A stretch of 64,000 bases of DNA from Nocardia flavorosea (GCF_015477805.1 NZ_JADLQL010000002.1:1302001-1366000), one strand, 5' to 3'. Positions 17,192 to 26,279 are shown, counted from the first letter of the stretch. Translations and numbers: made by a program. Notes: generated by a model from the letters alone, not told the origin.

Positions 17192-20100
17192 CTACTCCGG
17201 ATCTTCGCGGCGGCGCAGCAATTCGTTCACGCTCACCGAACGTCCTTCACCGTGCTGATGCCGGCCGGTGTCCTCGGCGGCGGGTGGGGTACCGGCCTGC
17301 TGCCGACGCGCCGATCGCAGACCCGCCATCCAGGACTCGATGCTGTTGCGTTCCCGGGGATCCGGGTCCTGTTGCGGCCCCGCGGATCCGGCGGACTGCT
17401 CGGCCAGGCTGTCGGGTCGCGGCCGGGCCGGCGGCGCGGGACGCGCCGGCGGTTCCGGATTACGGTACTGCGCCGGCATTTCCGGCGGCAGACCACGGGG
17501 GACACGGCGGGGCAGCTCCGGCAAGCCGGACTGCGGCGCTGCCGCAGCGCCGTTGCCGGGGTCGGTGCGGCGGGGCATCGGGCGCGGTTGGGAACCCTGA
17601 TCCGGTGCGGGACCCGCGCCGGGCCGGCCGGCCGGCCGCTGGTTCGGTACCGGCCGCGGTGGAGCCGGTGGGCGGCCGGGACCGGACTCGGCGGTGGGCC
17701 GGCCACCGGCCGGCGGTGCACCGGCGGAACGTGGCGGTACCGGCGGCCGGGCGGGGCCCGCGGGCCGGCCCGGTAACCGCAGCGAGCTGTCCTGGCGGGG
17801 TCCTGCCGGATCGCTGTTTATCCGCGCCTGCTGCGGCGCAGGCGGCAACGGGGGAGCGTCCGCGGCGGTCGGGTAGACCGTGCGGCCGGATACCTCACGA
17901 CTTTCGGTGTCCTCGACCGGTTCGGACGCGAACAGCCCGCGCAGGGTCGGTGTGGCGAAACCGGAACGACCCTGCTGCGGCCCGGCGTCCGGCCGGCCGG
18001 GTGCGCCACTTCCGGGCGGAGCCTGCTGACCGGCCTGGTTTCCCGGGCGGTCGCCGCCGGACTGGTTACCGGGTCGCGCGGAGCCGGCTCGGCTACCGGG
18101 GCCCGCGGGGCCGGGCTGATTGCCGGGTCGCGCCGCGCCGGCTTGGTTACCGGGTTGTGCCGGACCGGACTGGTTTCCACCGGGGCCGGCCGGGCGGCCC
18201 GGGCCCGGATCGCGGCCGGGGCCCGGCGGGATCCGACGTGGTTCGTTACCGCGGTGGGGAGCCGACGCACCGGGCGCGCGGCCGGGTTCCGGCGCTCGAC
18301 CGGGAGCGGACCCGGGGCCACCCTGCCGGGGCGCGGCAGGGTCGACGCCGCCGCGGTCGGCATCGGCGGTGCGCGGTCCACCGGCCGGCGGCGCGGCGCC
18401 GTCATCGGGCGGCCGGGGGCCGTGCGGTGCGGGCGGTTGGGGGCTCTGGGCGGGAGCCTGGTTCTCCTCGGCGGCCGGGCGGGTGTGCCGGCCTGCCGCT
18501 GCGGGACTGTCGGCGGACCCGCCGCGACCGGGTTCGTCCGCGGCCGGCGGTGTGGCGCGCGGCCGGGTGGGGTCGGGCGGGGTGGGCATCGATTGTTTGG
18601 GCGCGGTCGGTGTGGAACCGGCCGGCTTGTCGTCGCCCTTGCGTGGGTTTTTGGGAACCGCGTTCAAATGTGCGGTGGGTGCGGCGGCCTCGATCTCCTC
18701 GCGACTGCGTTTGAGCACCGGCGTTTTGCGCTGTTTCTCCGCTGCGAGCGCAGGCATCTGCATGGTGACCGGATCGGTGACCGGGGTCGTTTTGACCAGG
18801 TCCACCAGATCACCCGAACCGGGGCGCTCGTCGTCCAGAATCGGCTCGCCGAGACCGACCTTCTGCTGGATGCGTTTCATCCAGGCCGGTGCCCACCAGC
18901 AGTCGTCGCCGAGCAGTTTCATGGTCGCGGGGACCAGCAGCATGCGCAGCACGGTGGCGTCGATGATGAGCGCGGCGATCATGCCGTAGGCGATGTACTG
19001 CATCATCACCAGATCGGAGAACGCGAACGCGCCGGTCACCACCAGCAGAATGAGAGCGGCGGCGGTGATGATCCGCCCGGTGTGCGCGGTGCCGATCCGC
19101 ACGGCTTCGGTGGTCGAGGCGCCTTGGGCGCGGGCCTCGACCATCCGGGACAGCAGGAACACCTCGTAGTCGGTGGACAGGCCGTAGATGATCGCGATGA
19201 TCAACACCAGCACCGGCGACATGATCGGCTGCGGCGTGAAGTTCAGCAGGTCCGCACCGTGCCCGTCGATGAATATCCAGGTCAGGATGCCCAAGGTCGA
19301 GCCGAGACCCAGCACGCTCATCAATGCCGCCTTGATCGGCAACACCAGCGAGCCGAAGGTCAAGAACATCAGGACCGTCGTGACCAGCAGCACCACCGCG
19401 ATCATCAGTGGTATTCGGTCCACCAATGCGTCGATACTGTCGCCCTGGAGGGTCGGCTGGCCGCCGACCAGCATTGTCACATCGTCCGGGACGTCGATCG
19501 CCCGCAGATACTCCACGGTCGGCCGGTAGTTGTCGGAGTCGAGCAGCGTCGCTTCCGTGCGGAACACATCCGGTCGGTCGTTGGACTGCGACGGTACGGC
19601 GAAACCGGCGGCATCGGCCAGGCCGGGGGCCTTATCGGCCTCTCGCACCAGTTTTCCGATGGCGGAGGTGTTGTCGCTGATGAAGATCAGCTGGATCGGG
19701 TCGGATTGGCGCAGTGGGAAGGTCTGGTCGAACTCCTCCTGCGCGAGCCGTACATCGTTGTCCGGCGGCAGATACTTCTCACTCATACCGCCGAAGGCCA
19801 GGTTCTTCACCGGCAGGATCAACAGCAGCAACCCGATGCTGAGCGGGATGGCGATCTTGAGGGGATGCTGCATGACCCAGGTGGTGGCCCGGCCCCAGAA
19901 GCTCGCCTCGACCTCCTCCGCGGATTTGGTTTTGCGCATCCTCTTGAAGCTCAGCATGTCCACCCGCCGCCCCAGCACGCCGAGCATGGCGGGGAGCAAG
20001 GTGATGGAGCCGAGGGCGGCCAAGGCGACCGTGGCGATGGTGCCGTAGGCCATCGATTTCAGGAATCCCTGCGGGAACAGCAGCAGACCGCCGAGGCTGG

Positions 20101-20995
20101 CGATGATCATGGTCGCGGAGAACACGACGGTCCGCCCCGCGGTCATCACCGAACGCCGGACAGCGGCTGCGGTGTCGTACCCTTCGGCCAGTTCCTCCCG
20201 GAATCTACTGACGATGAACAACCCGTAGTCGATGGCCAGACCCAGGCCGATCATCGAGACGACAGCACCCACGAAGGTGTTCACCTCGGTGAACTTCGTC
20301 ACCATCATGAGGATGCCGTTCGCGGCGAGGATGGTCAGACCGCCGATGATCAACGGGAGGCCGGCGGCAACCACACCGCCGAAGATGAAGAACAGCAGGA
20401 CGCCGACCGCGGGGATGGCGAGTAGTTCCATCCGCTTCGTATCATGCGCCATGGTGTCGTTGAGCGTGCCCGCGACCGGCTGCAGCCCGGCGACCTGAAC
20501 GTCGACCCCGTCGATGAAGAAGGCATCCTTCACCGCGCGGTAATTCCGGACCATCTCGTCGTCGTTGTTGCCGACGATCGCGACGGAGGCGAAGGTTTTC
20601 GTCTTGTCCTTGGAACCGAAGACCGCTGGTGCGGCCTCGCCCGTCTCGGTCTTCCAGTAGGCGCCTTTTACGTAGGCGATCTGCTCAGGGTGTTCTCTCG
20701 GCAGTCGATTCAAACTATCGACGATCTTGTCCCGGAACGCGGGATCGGAGTCGATCGTCTCGCCTTCGGGTGCTGTGTAGAGCACCAATACATCGGCGTC
20801 GTGGTTACGGCCGAATGCCGCGTCCGAGATCTCTGCGGCCTGCACCGACTCCGAGTTCGGGTCGAACAAACCGCTCGAACTGAGGTGATCGGCCAGCCCG
20901 AGACCGTAGGCGCCCAGTCCCAGCATCCCTGCGACAACGACTCCGATGACAGCGAAACGCAGCCGGTAGACCAGATCGCCCCAGCGGGTGAACAC
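17192..20995 (-). CDS. mmpL3: MmpL3-type mycolic-acid lipid transporter
   Basis: An RND-superfamily protein of 1267 residues that flips trehalose monomycolate across the inner membrane for outer-membrane assembly. It has two six-helix halves with large periplasmic loops. The proton-relay Asp-Tyr pairs are present: LGLAIDYGLFIVSRFR (Asp near 256) and LSTDYEVFLLSRM (near 606). The end, SVNELLRRREDPE, resembles the conserved MmpL3 tail. The core matches M. tuberculosis MmpL3 (944 aa), but the Pro/Gly-rich cytosolic tail is about 500 residues, much longer, with PGNQ repeats. GTG 20995 is chosen over 21067: AAGGAG lies 9 nt upstream and the protein then begins FTRWGDLVYRLRF as in the family. It starts 1 nt after the NYN gene stop, so coupling is likely. 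Confidence 0.95.
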   Translation of the reverse strand: MFTRWGDLVYRLRFAVIGVVVAGMLGLGAYGLGLADHLSSSGLFDPNSESVQAAEISDAAFGRNHDADVLVLYTAPEGETIDSDPAFRDKIVDSLNRLPREHPEQIAYVKGAYWKTETGEAAPAVFGSKDKTKTFASVAIVGNNDDEMVRNYRAVKDAFFIDGVDVQVAGLQPVAGTLNDTMAHDTKRMELLAIPAVGVLLFFIFGGVVAAGLPLIIGGLTILAANGILMMVTKFTEVNTFVGAVVSMIGLGLAIDYGLFIVSRFREELAEGYDTAAAVRRSVMTAGRTVVFSATMIIASLGGLLLFPQGFLKSMAYGTIATVALAALGSITLLPAMLGVLGRRVDMLSFKRMRKTKSAEEVEASFWGRATTWVMQHPLKIAIPLSIGLLLLILPVKNLAFGGMSEKYLPPDNDVRLAQEEFDQTFPLRQSDPIQLIFISDNTSAIGKLVREADKAPGLADAAGFAVPSQSNDRPDVFRTEATLLDSDNYRPTVEYLRAIDVPDDVTMLVGGQPTLQGDSIDALVDRIPLMIAVVLLVTTVLMFLTFGSLVLPIKAALMSVLGLGSTLGILTWIFIDGHGADLLNFTPQPIMSPVLVLIIAIIYGLSTDYEVFLLSRMVEARAQGASTTEAVRIGTAHTGRIITAAALILLVVTGAFAFSDLVMMQYIAYGMIAALIIDATVLRMLLVPATMKLLGDDCWWAPAWMKRIQQKVGLGEPILDDERPGSGDLVDLVKTTPVTDPVTMQMPALAAEKQRKTPVLKRSREEIEAAAPTAHLNAVPKNPRKGDDKPAGSTPTAPKQSMPTPPDPTRPRATPPAADEPGRGGSADSPAAAGRHTRPAAEENQAPAQSPQPPAPHGPRPPDDGAAPPAGGPRTADADRGGVDPAAPRQGGPGSAPGRAPEPGRAPGASAPHRGNEPRRIPPGPGRDPGPGRPAGPGGNQSGPAQPGNQAGAARPGNQPGPAGPGSRAGSARPGNQSGGDRPGNQAGQQAPPGSGAPGRPDAGPQQGRSGFATPTLRGLFASEPVEDTESREVSGRTVYPTAADAPPLPPAPQQARINSDPAGPRQDSSLRLPGRPAGPARPPVPPRSAGAPPAGGRPTAESGPGRPPAPPRPVPNQRPAGRPGAGPAPDQGSQPRPMPRRTDPGNGAAAAPQSGLPELPRRVPRGLPPEMPAQYRNPEPPARPAPPARPRPDSLAEQSAGSAGPQQDPDPRERNSIESWMAGLRSARRQQAGTPPAAEDTGRHQHGEGRSVSVNELLRRREDPE
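18025..18185 (-). repeat. mmpL3: PGNQ-type tandem repeat in the mmpL3 tail
   Basis: About six imperfect units of 27-30 bp encode RPGNQxG, PGSRAG and related pentamers to decamers. This makes a collagen-like, disordered stretch in the cytosolic C-terminal extension. Confidence 0.7.
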
Positions 20996-20996
20996 T

Positions 20997-21728
20997 TTAA
21001 GCGACTCCTTGTGCGGGGCGAGAGGTGAGCAGCGCCGACAGCGGCCGGAACGGCTGCAGCCAGGCACCCTCGTCGGGCAACGAGTCGAGGCTCACCCGCG
21101 GGAGCGGTTCACGGAATACTCCCGGGATGTCCTCGAGGTCGACGAATTCGAGAGTATCGGATGTTACGGCCCAACTCGCGTGCTCGCGGAAGCCGAGTAC
21201 CTGAACCGGTATCCCGTCGGCGGCGAGTTGTTCGAGTGGTTCGCGGAACGCCTGGCCGTCCGCCGAGGCCACGATGATTCCGGCCAGCCCCGCGCCCCGG
21301 GTGCGGGAGGCGATATGGCCGAGCATATCGGAGTCGACATCGGAGTCTTCGTCGATCTTGGGTTTGGCGAAGACTGCGTAACCCACATTGCGTAGCGCTT
21401 CCACCCAAGGCCGCACCACATCCGCGGTGCCGGGGGCGATATTGGTGAACACCGTTGCTTCCGGCTCCACCCGTTGCTTCTCACCAGCGGACAGCTCGGC
21501 GGTGCGGGCGAGCAGCCAGCGGCCCAGCGCGTCGAACCGAGGGCGGTAGGCAGCAGTGGGGCGGCCACCGAGAATTGCGCCCAGACCCATGTCCAGGTTG
21601 GGTGCGTCCCAGACCAGCAGAACGCGCCGGAGTCTGTCCGGATCGGGCCCGGTGGCCTCGGCACCGGGTTCGTGCAGACTTTCGGCAACCTCGCCGCCGG
21701 ACGGGGCCATCTCACTGACGCTCATCAT
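20997..21728 (-). CDS. NYN-domain protein (Rv0207c-like)
   Basis: A 243-residue protein with a PIN-like NYN fold. The first acidic motif is VLLVWDAPNLDMGLG (about residues 35-49) and the second DSDVDSDMLGHI, with a third acidic stretch IIVASADGQAF. NYN domains are metal-dependent ribonucleases, but activity here is unproven. The start ATG at 21728 overlaps the trmB stop (ATGA), and its own TAA is 1 nt from the mmpL3 start, so trmB, this gene and mmpL3 probably form one operon. The same three-gene order occurs in M. tuberculosis (Rv0208c-Rv0206c). Confidence 0.88.
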   Translation of the reverse strand: MMSVSEMAPSGGEVAESLHEPGAEATGPDPDRLRRVLLVWDAPNLDMGLGAILGGRPTAAYRPRFDALGRWLLARTAELSAGEKQRVEPEATVFTNIAPGTADVVRPWVEALRNVGYAVFAKPKIDEDSDVDSDMLGHIASRTRGAGLAGIIVASADGQAFREPLEQLAADGIPVQVLGFREHASWAVTSDTLEFVDLEDIPGVFREPLPRVSLDSLPDEGAWLQPFRPLSALLTSRPAQGVA

Positions 21729-22516
21729 TCGATCTTGCCCCATATGAACTCGTTGATCGCACTTCCGGCCCGATGTGCCTTGCTCTCGAACTTGGTGACC
21801 GGGCGCTCGAACCCGATCGGCGCCGATTCGCGATGCTGTGCGCTCACCCCAGCGGTCGTTTCGTTCAAGCCGACGAGCAGCGGTTCCGCCGCGCCGACCG
21901 CCGCAATGTGCTCGGCGTATTCGGCGTGATCGGTCGCCACATGCAACACGCCGCCCGGCCGCAACCGGTCGGCGATGAGGGCGACGGTGGCCGGCTGCAG
22001 CAGCCGCCGCTTGTGGTGGCGCGCCTTCGGCCACGGGTCCGGGAAGAACACGCGCACGCCCGTCAGCGACCCGGGAGCAACCATGTTTTCCAGCACATCG
22101 ACCGCATCGCCGCGCAGCAGCCGGATATTACCGATTTCGTCGCGTTCGATCCGCTGGACAAGCTGTGCCAGGCCCGGCTGATACACCTCGATACCGATCA
22201 GGTTCAGGTGCGGTTCGGCCTGCGCCATCTCGGCGGTCGCGGTGCCGGTTCCGCAGCCGATCTCGACGACCAGCGGCGCCGGGCGCCCGAACCAGGCGTC
22301 GGCGTCGAGCGGTTCGTCGGCGACCTCACGGCCGATCAGCGGCCAGGTGCGATCCCAGGATTGCTGCTGGTTGGGGGTGAGTGCGCCGCGCCTGGACCGG
22401 AAACTGGTGACCCGCGGGTAGAGCCTGGACCGGCTGTGCGGTCCCGGCTCGGGGCGATCCGTGGTGCTGGACGATACGGACGAAGTCGAGTCAGCAGGGC
22501 GGACGGCATCGTTCAC
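21725..22516 (-). CDS. trmB: tRNA (guanine-N7)-methyltransferase
   Basis: A 263-residue SAM-dependent enzyme that makes m7G46 in tRNA. Signatures are complete: VVEIGCGTGTATAEMAQAEP (SAM-binding), IGIEVYQPGLAQLV, VRVFFPDPWPKARHHKRRLLQP (the hallmark TrmB block), LHVATDHAEYAEHI, and the terminal VTKFESKAHRAGSAINEF. The N-terminal 30 residues are Ser-rich and unconserved. GTG 22516 is chosen: GGAG lies 8 nt upstream. ATG codons at 22534 or further upstream are alternatives. It is the first gene of the apparent trmB-NYN-mmpL3 operon. Confidence 0.94.
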   Translation of the reverse strand: MNDAVRPADSTSSVSSSTTDRPEPGPHSRSRLYPRVTSFRSRRGALTPNQQQSWDRTWPLIGREVADEPLDADAWFGRPAPLVVEIGCGTGTATAEMAQAEPHLNLIGIEVYQPGLAQLVQRIERDEIGNIRLLRGDAVDVLENMVAPGSLTGVRVFFPDPWPKARHHKRRLLQPATVALIADRLRPGGVLHVATDHAEYAEHIAAVGAAEPLLVGLNETTAGVSAQHRESAPIGFERPVTKFESKAHRAGSAINEFIWGKIE

Positions 22517-23006
22517 GCCCCTATTCTCCAACATGGTTCGGGATGGTCCGAACCGGACCGAGCCCAGCGCTACTCGTGGGTAGTCCACGCATCGCTCGTC
22601 GGCCCGGTTACCCCTGTCGATGTCCGGTCGATGGCCTTGCTCGCGCGGGTTGCTGTGACGCGGCCTCGGCGATCATCCGGTCGTTCACGCATGGTCATGC
22701 ATCGCCGGTGTTCCTGGCTCGATCCCTGGCCGGTGGTTATCGCGAAGTCCCGCGCAGAATTCGGTTGCGCCGTTGACCCGGCGCGGGCGTTCGGTGTTAC
22801 TTACATGGCCCCGGGAAGACGTGTGCGAATGTACGATCGATTCTAATAGCGCATAATTAACGAAACGGAACGGAAAATATATTGAATCGCTCACATAATT
22901 ACATTGTCGGAAAACGGTGCCGGACGCCTTATGTGCCGCCATTCCGCGGTGCTGTAAAGAATGTCCGGCACCGTTCTCGAGCGTGTTTACAAGAGATCGG
23001 CCCCTG
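22517..23006. other. AT-rich non-coding region between trmB and a small secreted protein
   Basis: No convincing gene is seen. The part 22830-22920 is much richer in A and T than the flanks. A 13-bp inverted repeat is at 22913-22975. The 85-codon open frame 22685-22942 on the minus strand has no ribosome-binding site or recognisable domain. Confidence 0.5.
22913..22975. repeat. 13-bp perfect inverted repeat with 37-nt spacer
   Basis: Arms AACGGTGCCGGAC (22913-22925) and GTCCGGCACCGTT (22963-22975). The spacer contains a smaller CCGC/GCGG pairing, so the transcript would fold into a long hairpin. It lies 32 bp after the stop of the small secreted gene and could be its terminator or the ends of a small mobile remnant. 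Confidence 0.75.
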
Positions 23007-23222
23007 CTACAGCTCGTCGAATACGAAACTGTCTTTCTGTGGATCGTAATAACACGGGCCGACCTGAACGCCGGACTTTATATACCAATCTCTCATGCTC
23101 AAGCAGGTGGCATGAGTGTTTCCGGACGGATCTTCTATTGTCGCCGACGCGGTTCCCACGCCGAGGCCGCCCGCGACGGCCGCCGCCGCCATGCCGAAAA
23201 CAACGGCAAAACGTGCCATCAT
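23007..23222 (-). CDS. small secreted protein with two cysteines
   Basis: A 71-residue product with a classic signal peptide (MMARFAVVFGM then AAAAVAGGLGVGTASA). The predicted mature peptide is only about 44 residues, begins TIEDPSG, and contains two Cys (ATCLSM and GPCYYD) plus an aromatic, acidic end SFVFDEL. I do not recognise the family. ATG 23222 is fixed by GGGAGG 7 nt upstream. Codon choice is less GC-biased than in its neighbours, and it lies in an AT-rich patch with an inverted repeat, which suggests foreign origin. Similar small secreted peptides are common in Nocardia and Rhodococcus and mostly uncharacterised. Confidence 0.7.
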   Translation of the reverse strand: MMARFAVVFGMAAAAVAGGLGVGTASATIEDPSGNTHATCLSMRDWYIKSGVQVGPCYYDPQKDSFVFDEL

Positions 23223-23618
23223 TTTGAACCCTCCCATTGAACTCCCCGATCAATCTATGTCGATTGCTTCGACCGTGTCAGTCTAAGGTGTGATGTAGCG
23301 GACGGGCAAGTGTTTTTCGATCATCGGTTATCCACGCGTACCAGCGGTCAGGGAGGCTGGAATACGGTGTAGCGGTCGGCGGGAAACGAGTTTCGATACT
23401 GCTGAAGTCAGTCGGTCGCCGGTGAGATCGGGCATGGCGAAATACGCCGCTAACCGAATTTGCTGTTGGGTGGGACGGAGTCGATCGATGTGGCCGAGCC
23501 AAGAGGCTGGATGCCGAACTGGCCGGCGGGTCCGGCTCGTCCCGAGTGGAGGGGCCGGGGCGGGCGCGCGGTGGGCGCTCTTCTGACAGAATGCGCACCG
23601 GAACAGGGGGTGCGAACG
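23223..23618. other. divergent intergenic region before the dynamin-like pair
   Basis: No supported gene is seen; an in-frame extension of the downstream gene back to a TTG at 23460 has no ribosome-binding site. AG(G)5 at 23607-23611 gives the ribosome-binding site for the GTG at 23619. Confidence 0.45.
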
Positions 23619-24740
23619 GTGACAGTCGGAAGATCGGACAGATACATGCGGGAGGCGGGGGCAGCGGATCCGCTCGAGCGGATGATTTCGACATTGCGAA
23701 TGGGCGACGGGGTGGACGCCGGTGTCGCGAACGGAATCGAGGCGGCGGTCGGGCGCTGGCGGTCGCTACCGCGGGCGCAGGTGGCGGGTCGCGCCGGGTC
23801 GGGGCGCACCACGGTGGCCGAGGCGCTGGGTCTGCAGCGTGGGGCCGAGACCGCGCCGGTCGACGAACCCGGTTTCCCGGACCCCGTGCTCGACGCCGAC
23901 ATCATCATCTATGTCCTGGCCAGCACCCCATCACCCGGTGACCGGCGGATTCTGGGATCGCTACCGCCGGAGCGCACGCTCGTGGTCGTGAACAAATCCG
24001 ACGCGATCGGCACCGGTTGGGCGGACGCGGTAGCGGCCGCGGAACAGTTTCACCGGGCATTCGGGTTTCCCACTTTCCCGATCGTCGCAAGCCTGGCCGC
24101 GCGCACGGTCGCCGGTGCGCTGCGCGAAACCGATCTGGCGCTGCTACGCCGGCATGCCGGAAACCGCTCCCTGTCGGCGGTATCGGGCGAGGCGTTCGTC
24201 TCCCCGTCCGCGGGCCCGGATACCGATGAGCGGGCGGATCTGCTCCAACGCTGGGATCTCTACGGGATCGCCTGCGTGCTGGCGGCGCTCGAACGCGAAC
24301 CCGGCCTCGCACCGCAGACGGTACTGCAGATCCTGAACACGGTGAGCGGGATCGAGCCCGTGGCGCGACTGGTGGGGTTGCGCTATCAGCAGGCGATATC
24401 CCGGCGGGCCGGCGCGCTGGTCGACGAACTGACCCGGCTGGCGGCGCGGGCCGTTCCCCAGGGCACCAGCCGGGCGCGTGCCCTGATCACCGAGTACCTG
24501 GACACCGACGAGGCGAAATGGCTGGGTCTGTGCGGTGGACTGGTCGATCCCGCGGTATCGCATCTGGCGGCCGGATATCCCCGGTTCGAACCCGCAGACG
24601 CCGACGACGCGCTGGCTCGCGCTATCCGGTGGCGGGCGGTGGTCGCCAGTGACCTGTCACCTTCGGCCCGGCGGGCGGCGGTCCGCGTACACAACGGCTA
24701 CGTCCGGGTATGGGAACGGATGAGCAGTGTCGGACTCTGA
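23619..24740 (+). CDS. dynamin-like GTPase, Rv0209-like, with altered P-loop
   Basis: A 373-residue protein. The GTPase pattern is visible: a P-loop VAGRAGSGRTTV (residues 55-66), a switch/G3-like segment DADIIIYVLASTP, and an intact G4 NKSD (125-128) after a hydrophobic strand LVVVNK. The Walker A lysine is Arg (GSGRTT), which is unusual. The C-terminal half is helical with no strong transmembrane segment. GTG 23619 is chosen on length and its ribosome-binding site. The gene overlaps the next one by 14 nt. M. tuberculosis has the same pair, Rv0209-Rv0210, before pckA. Assignment to dynamin-like proteins is by motif layout and pairing, not a search. Confidence 0.7.
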   Translation: MTVGRSDRYMREAGAADPLERMISTLRMGDGVDAGVANGIEAAVGRWRSLPRAQVAGRAGSGRTTVAEALGLQRGAETAPVDEPGFPDPVLDADIIIYVLASTPSPGDRRILGSLPPERTLVVVNKSDAIGTGWADAVAAAEQFHRAFGFPTFPIVASLAARTVAGALRETDLALLRRHAGNRSLSAVSGEAFVSPSAGPDTDERADLLQRWDLYGIACVLAALEREPGLAPQTVLQILNTVSGIEPVARLVGLRYQQAISRRAGALVDELTRLAARAVPQGTSRARALITEYLDTDEAKWLGLCGGLVDPAVSHLAAGYPRFEPADADDALARAIRWRAVVASDLSPSARRAAVRVHNGYVRVWERMSSVGL

Positions 24741-26271
24741 CCCAGGGCCGGATTCCGGCCTCGGTCCGGGAGCCACCGCGCCTCCCATTTCACCCGGTGC
24801 GCCGTTTCCCGAACCGGTCGCCGCCGTCGTGCGCCGCTGGAACCCCCAGGGGATGGCGTTGCTCGACACCATGACCGTCGCGGGGAGCAACGCGCAGGTC
24901 CGGCTGCTGGGCCCCGACGACGCGAACACCACCCTGCTGCGCACCGAACTCGCTCGTTTCGAGCCCCGGATAGACCTGAGCATGCCGCCGGCCGACCCCG
25001 CCGTCGCGGCCCCGGGCTCGGTCACCGTGCTGGTGCTGGACGCCGGTGTGGTGATCGGTGCCGCCGAACTCGATCTGGTCCGCCGGTCGACCGGGGCCGG
25101 CAGCCGGGTACTGCTGGTACTGAACGGCACCCACGCCCACCTGGACTGGCAGCTGGTCCGCGACCGGAGCGCCGAACTCCTCGCCGCCGCCGGGCTGGAC
25201 TGCGAGATCGTGCCGGTATCCGCCCGCCTGGCGCTCGCCGCCCGGACCGCCGCGGATTCTGCGCTGCTGGACCGGTCCGGCCTCGCCGTGCTGCACGCCC
25301 GGCTGGTCGCGCTCACCACCGATACCACCACCGTGGACGCCCGGCGGGCCGCCGCGGCCGCCCAGGTGGTGGCGCAGACCCTCGACCGGATCACGCAGGA
25401 GCACACTGCGCTCGCTGCGGGCCGGGAAACCGAAATGCTGCGGGCCGAACGCGCGCGGCTGCTCGCCGAACGTGACGGTGGCCGGGCAGTCGCGGTATCC
25501 GCGCTGCGCGCCCAGCTCAACCTGGCGCGAATGGACCTGCTGACCCAGGTGGGGCATCGGGTCCGTGCCCTGCACGCCGAGGCCCGTACCGAACTCGACA
25601 AACTGGACCGCGCGGGGCGGGCCGGTTTCCCGGAACGGCTGCGTTCCGCGGTGGCGGCGCTGACCGATACGGTCGATCGCGATATCGCCGCCCGGCTCAC
25701 CGAGTTGCGGGCGCGCGCGGCCGTCGCCACCCCGGCGACAGGAACGCCGGACCGGGCACCGGGATACCGGCACGATCCGGCACCCACACTCGGGCCGGAT
25801 CCGCAACCCCGCGGCCGGGGTGTCGAAGATCACCTCATGATCGTTGTCGGCGCATCGGCCGGGGTCGGTCTGGGACGCCTGCTCGTGTCGCCGCTGGCGC
25901 TGGTACCGGCCCTGGATGTGGCCACGATCCCGGTGGCGCTGTTGCTCGGGGCCGGCGCGGCGGCCTGGGTGGTGCGCGCCCGTCGGCAGCTCGCCGACCG
26001 CGACCACCTGCGGCAATGGGTCGTGGATGCCATCGCGAACGTGAAAGCCCAGCTCGAGCAACGTGCGGTGACCGCCCTGGTGGAGGCCGAAACGGAACTC
26101 TCCGACGAAATGGTCCGATCCGCGGCGGACCGGATGCTGGCGGTGGACCGGCGCGTCGCCGAGCTCGAAACCGCGCTACGGCGCGCCACCGCCGGGCAGC
26201 CCGGCCGGCTTGCCGCCTGCGCGCGTGACCGGCAGATACTCGAGCAGTGGAGCCCGGATTCCGGAAATTAG
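24727..26271 (+). CDS. dynamin-like pseudo-GTPase with paired membrane helices, Rv0210-like
   Basis: A 514-residue protein that overlaps the preceding GTPase gene by 14 nt. The P-loop position reads TVAGSNAQVRLLG, with no GxxxxGK[ST], and the G4 position reads LLVLNGTH rather than NKxD. G3-like VTVLVLDAGVV remains. Residues 200-345 are long charged helices (coiled-coil-like: RETEMLRAERARLLAERD). Two adjacent transmembrane helices are at about 371-416 (MIVVGASAGVGLG..., VATIPVALLLGAGAAAWVV), followed by another helical region to the end. This layout (G domain, coiled coil, two-helix membrane hairpin, coiled coil) fits bacterial dynamin-like proteins. It cannot hydrolyse GTP by itself as read. 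Partner function inferred. Confidence 0.7.
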   Translation: MSDSDPGPDSGLGPGATAPPISPGAPFPEPVAAVVRRWNPQGMALLDTMTVAGSNAQVRLLGPDDANTTLLRTELARFEPRIDLSMPPADPAVAAPGSVTVLVLDAGVVIGAAELDLVRRSTGAGSRVLLVLNGTHAHLDWQLVRDRSAELLAAAGLDCEIVPVSARLALAARTAADSALLDRSGLAVLHARLVALTTDTTTVDARRAAAAAQVVAQTLDRITQEHTALAAGRETEMLRAERARLLAERDGGRAVAVSALRAQLNLARMDLLTQVGHRVRALHAEARTELDKLDRAGRAGFPERLRSAVAALTDTVDRDIAARLTELRARAAVATPATGTPDRAPGYRHDPAPTLGPDPQPRGRGVEDHLMIVVGASAGVGLGRLLVSPLALVPALDVATIPVALLLGAGAAAWVVRARRQLADRDHLRQWVVDAIANVKAQLEQRAVTALVEAETELSDEMVRSAADRMLAVDRRVAELETALRRATAGQPGRLAACARDRQILEQWSPDSGN

Positions 26272-26279
26272 TTTGTCCA

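Noticed and set aside
18143..20425. 760-codon open frame opposite mmpL3, and similar long antisense frames over aftD, pckA and the VanW gene
   Set aside because: Long antisense frames are expected in very GC-rich coding DNA. The sense products have clear family signatures.
22685..22942. 85-codon open frame across the AT-rich patch
   Set aside because: No start signal, no recognisable sequence, and it runs over one arm of the inverted repeat.
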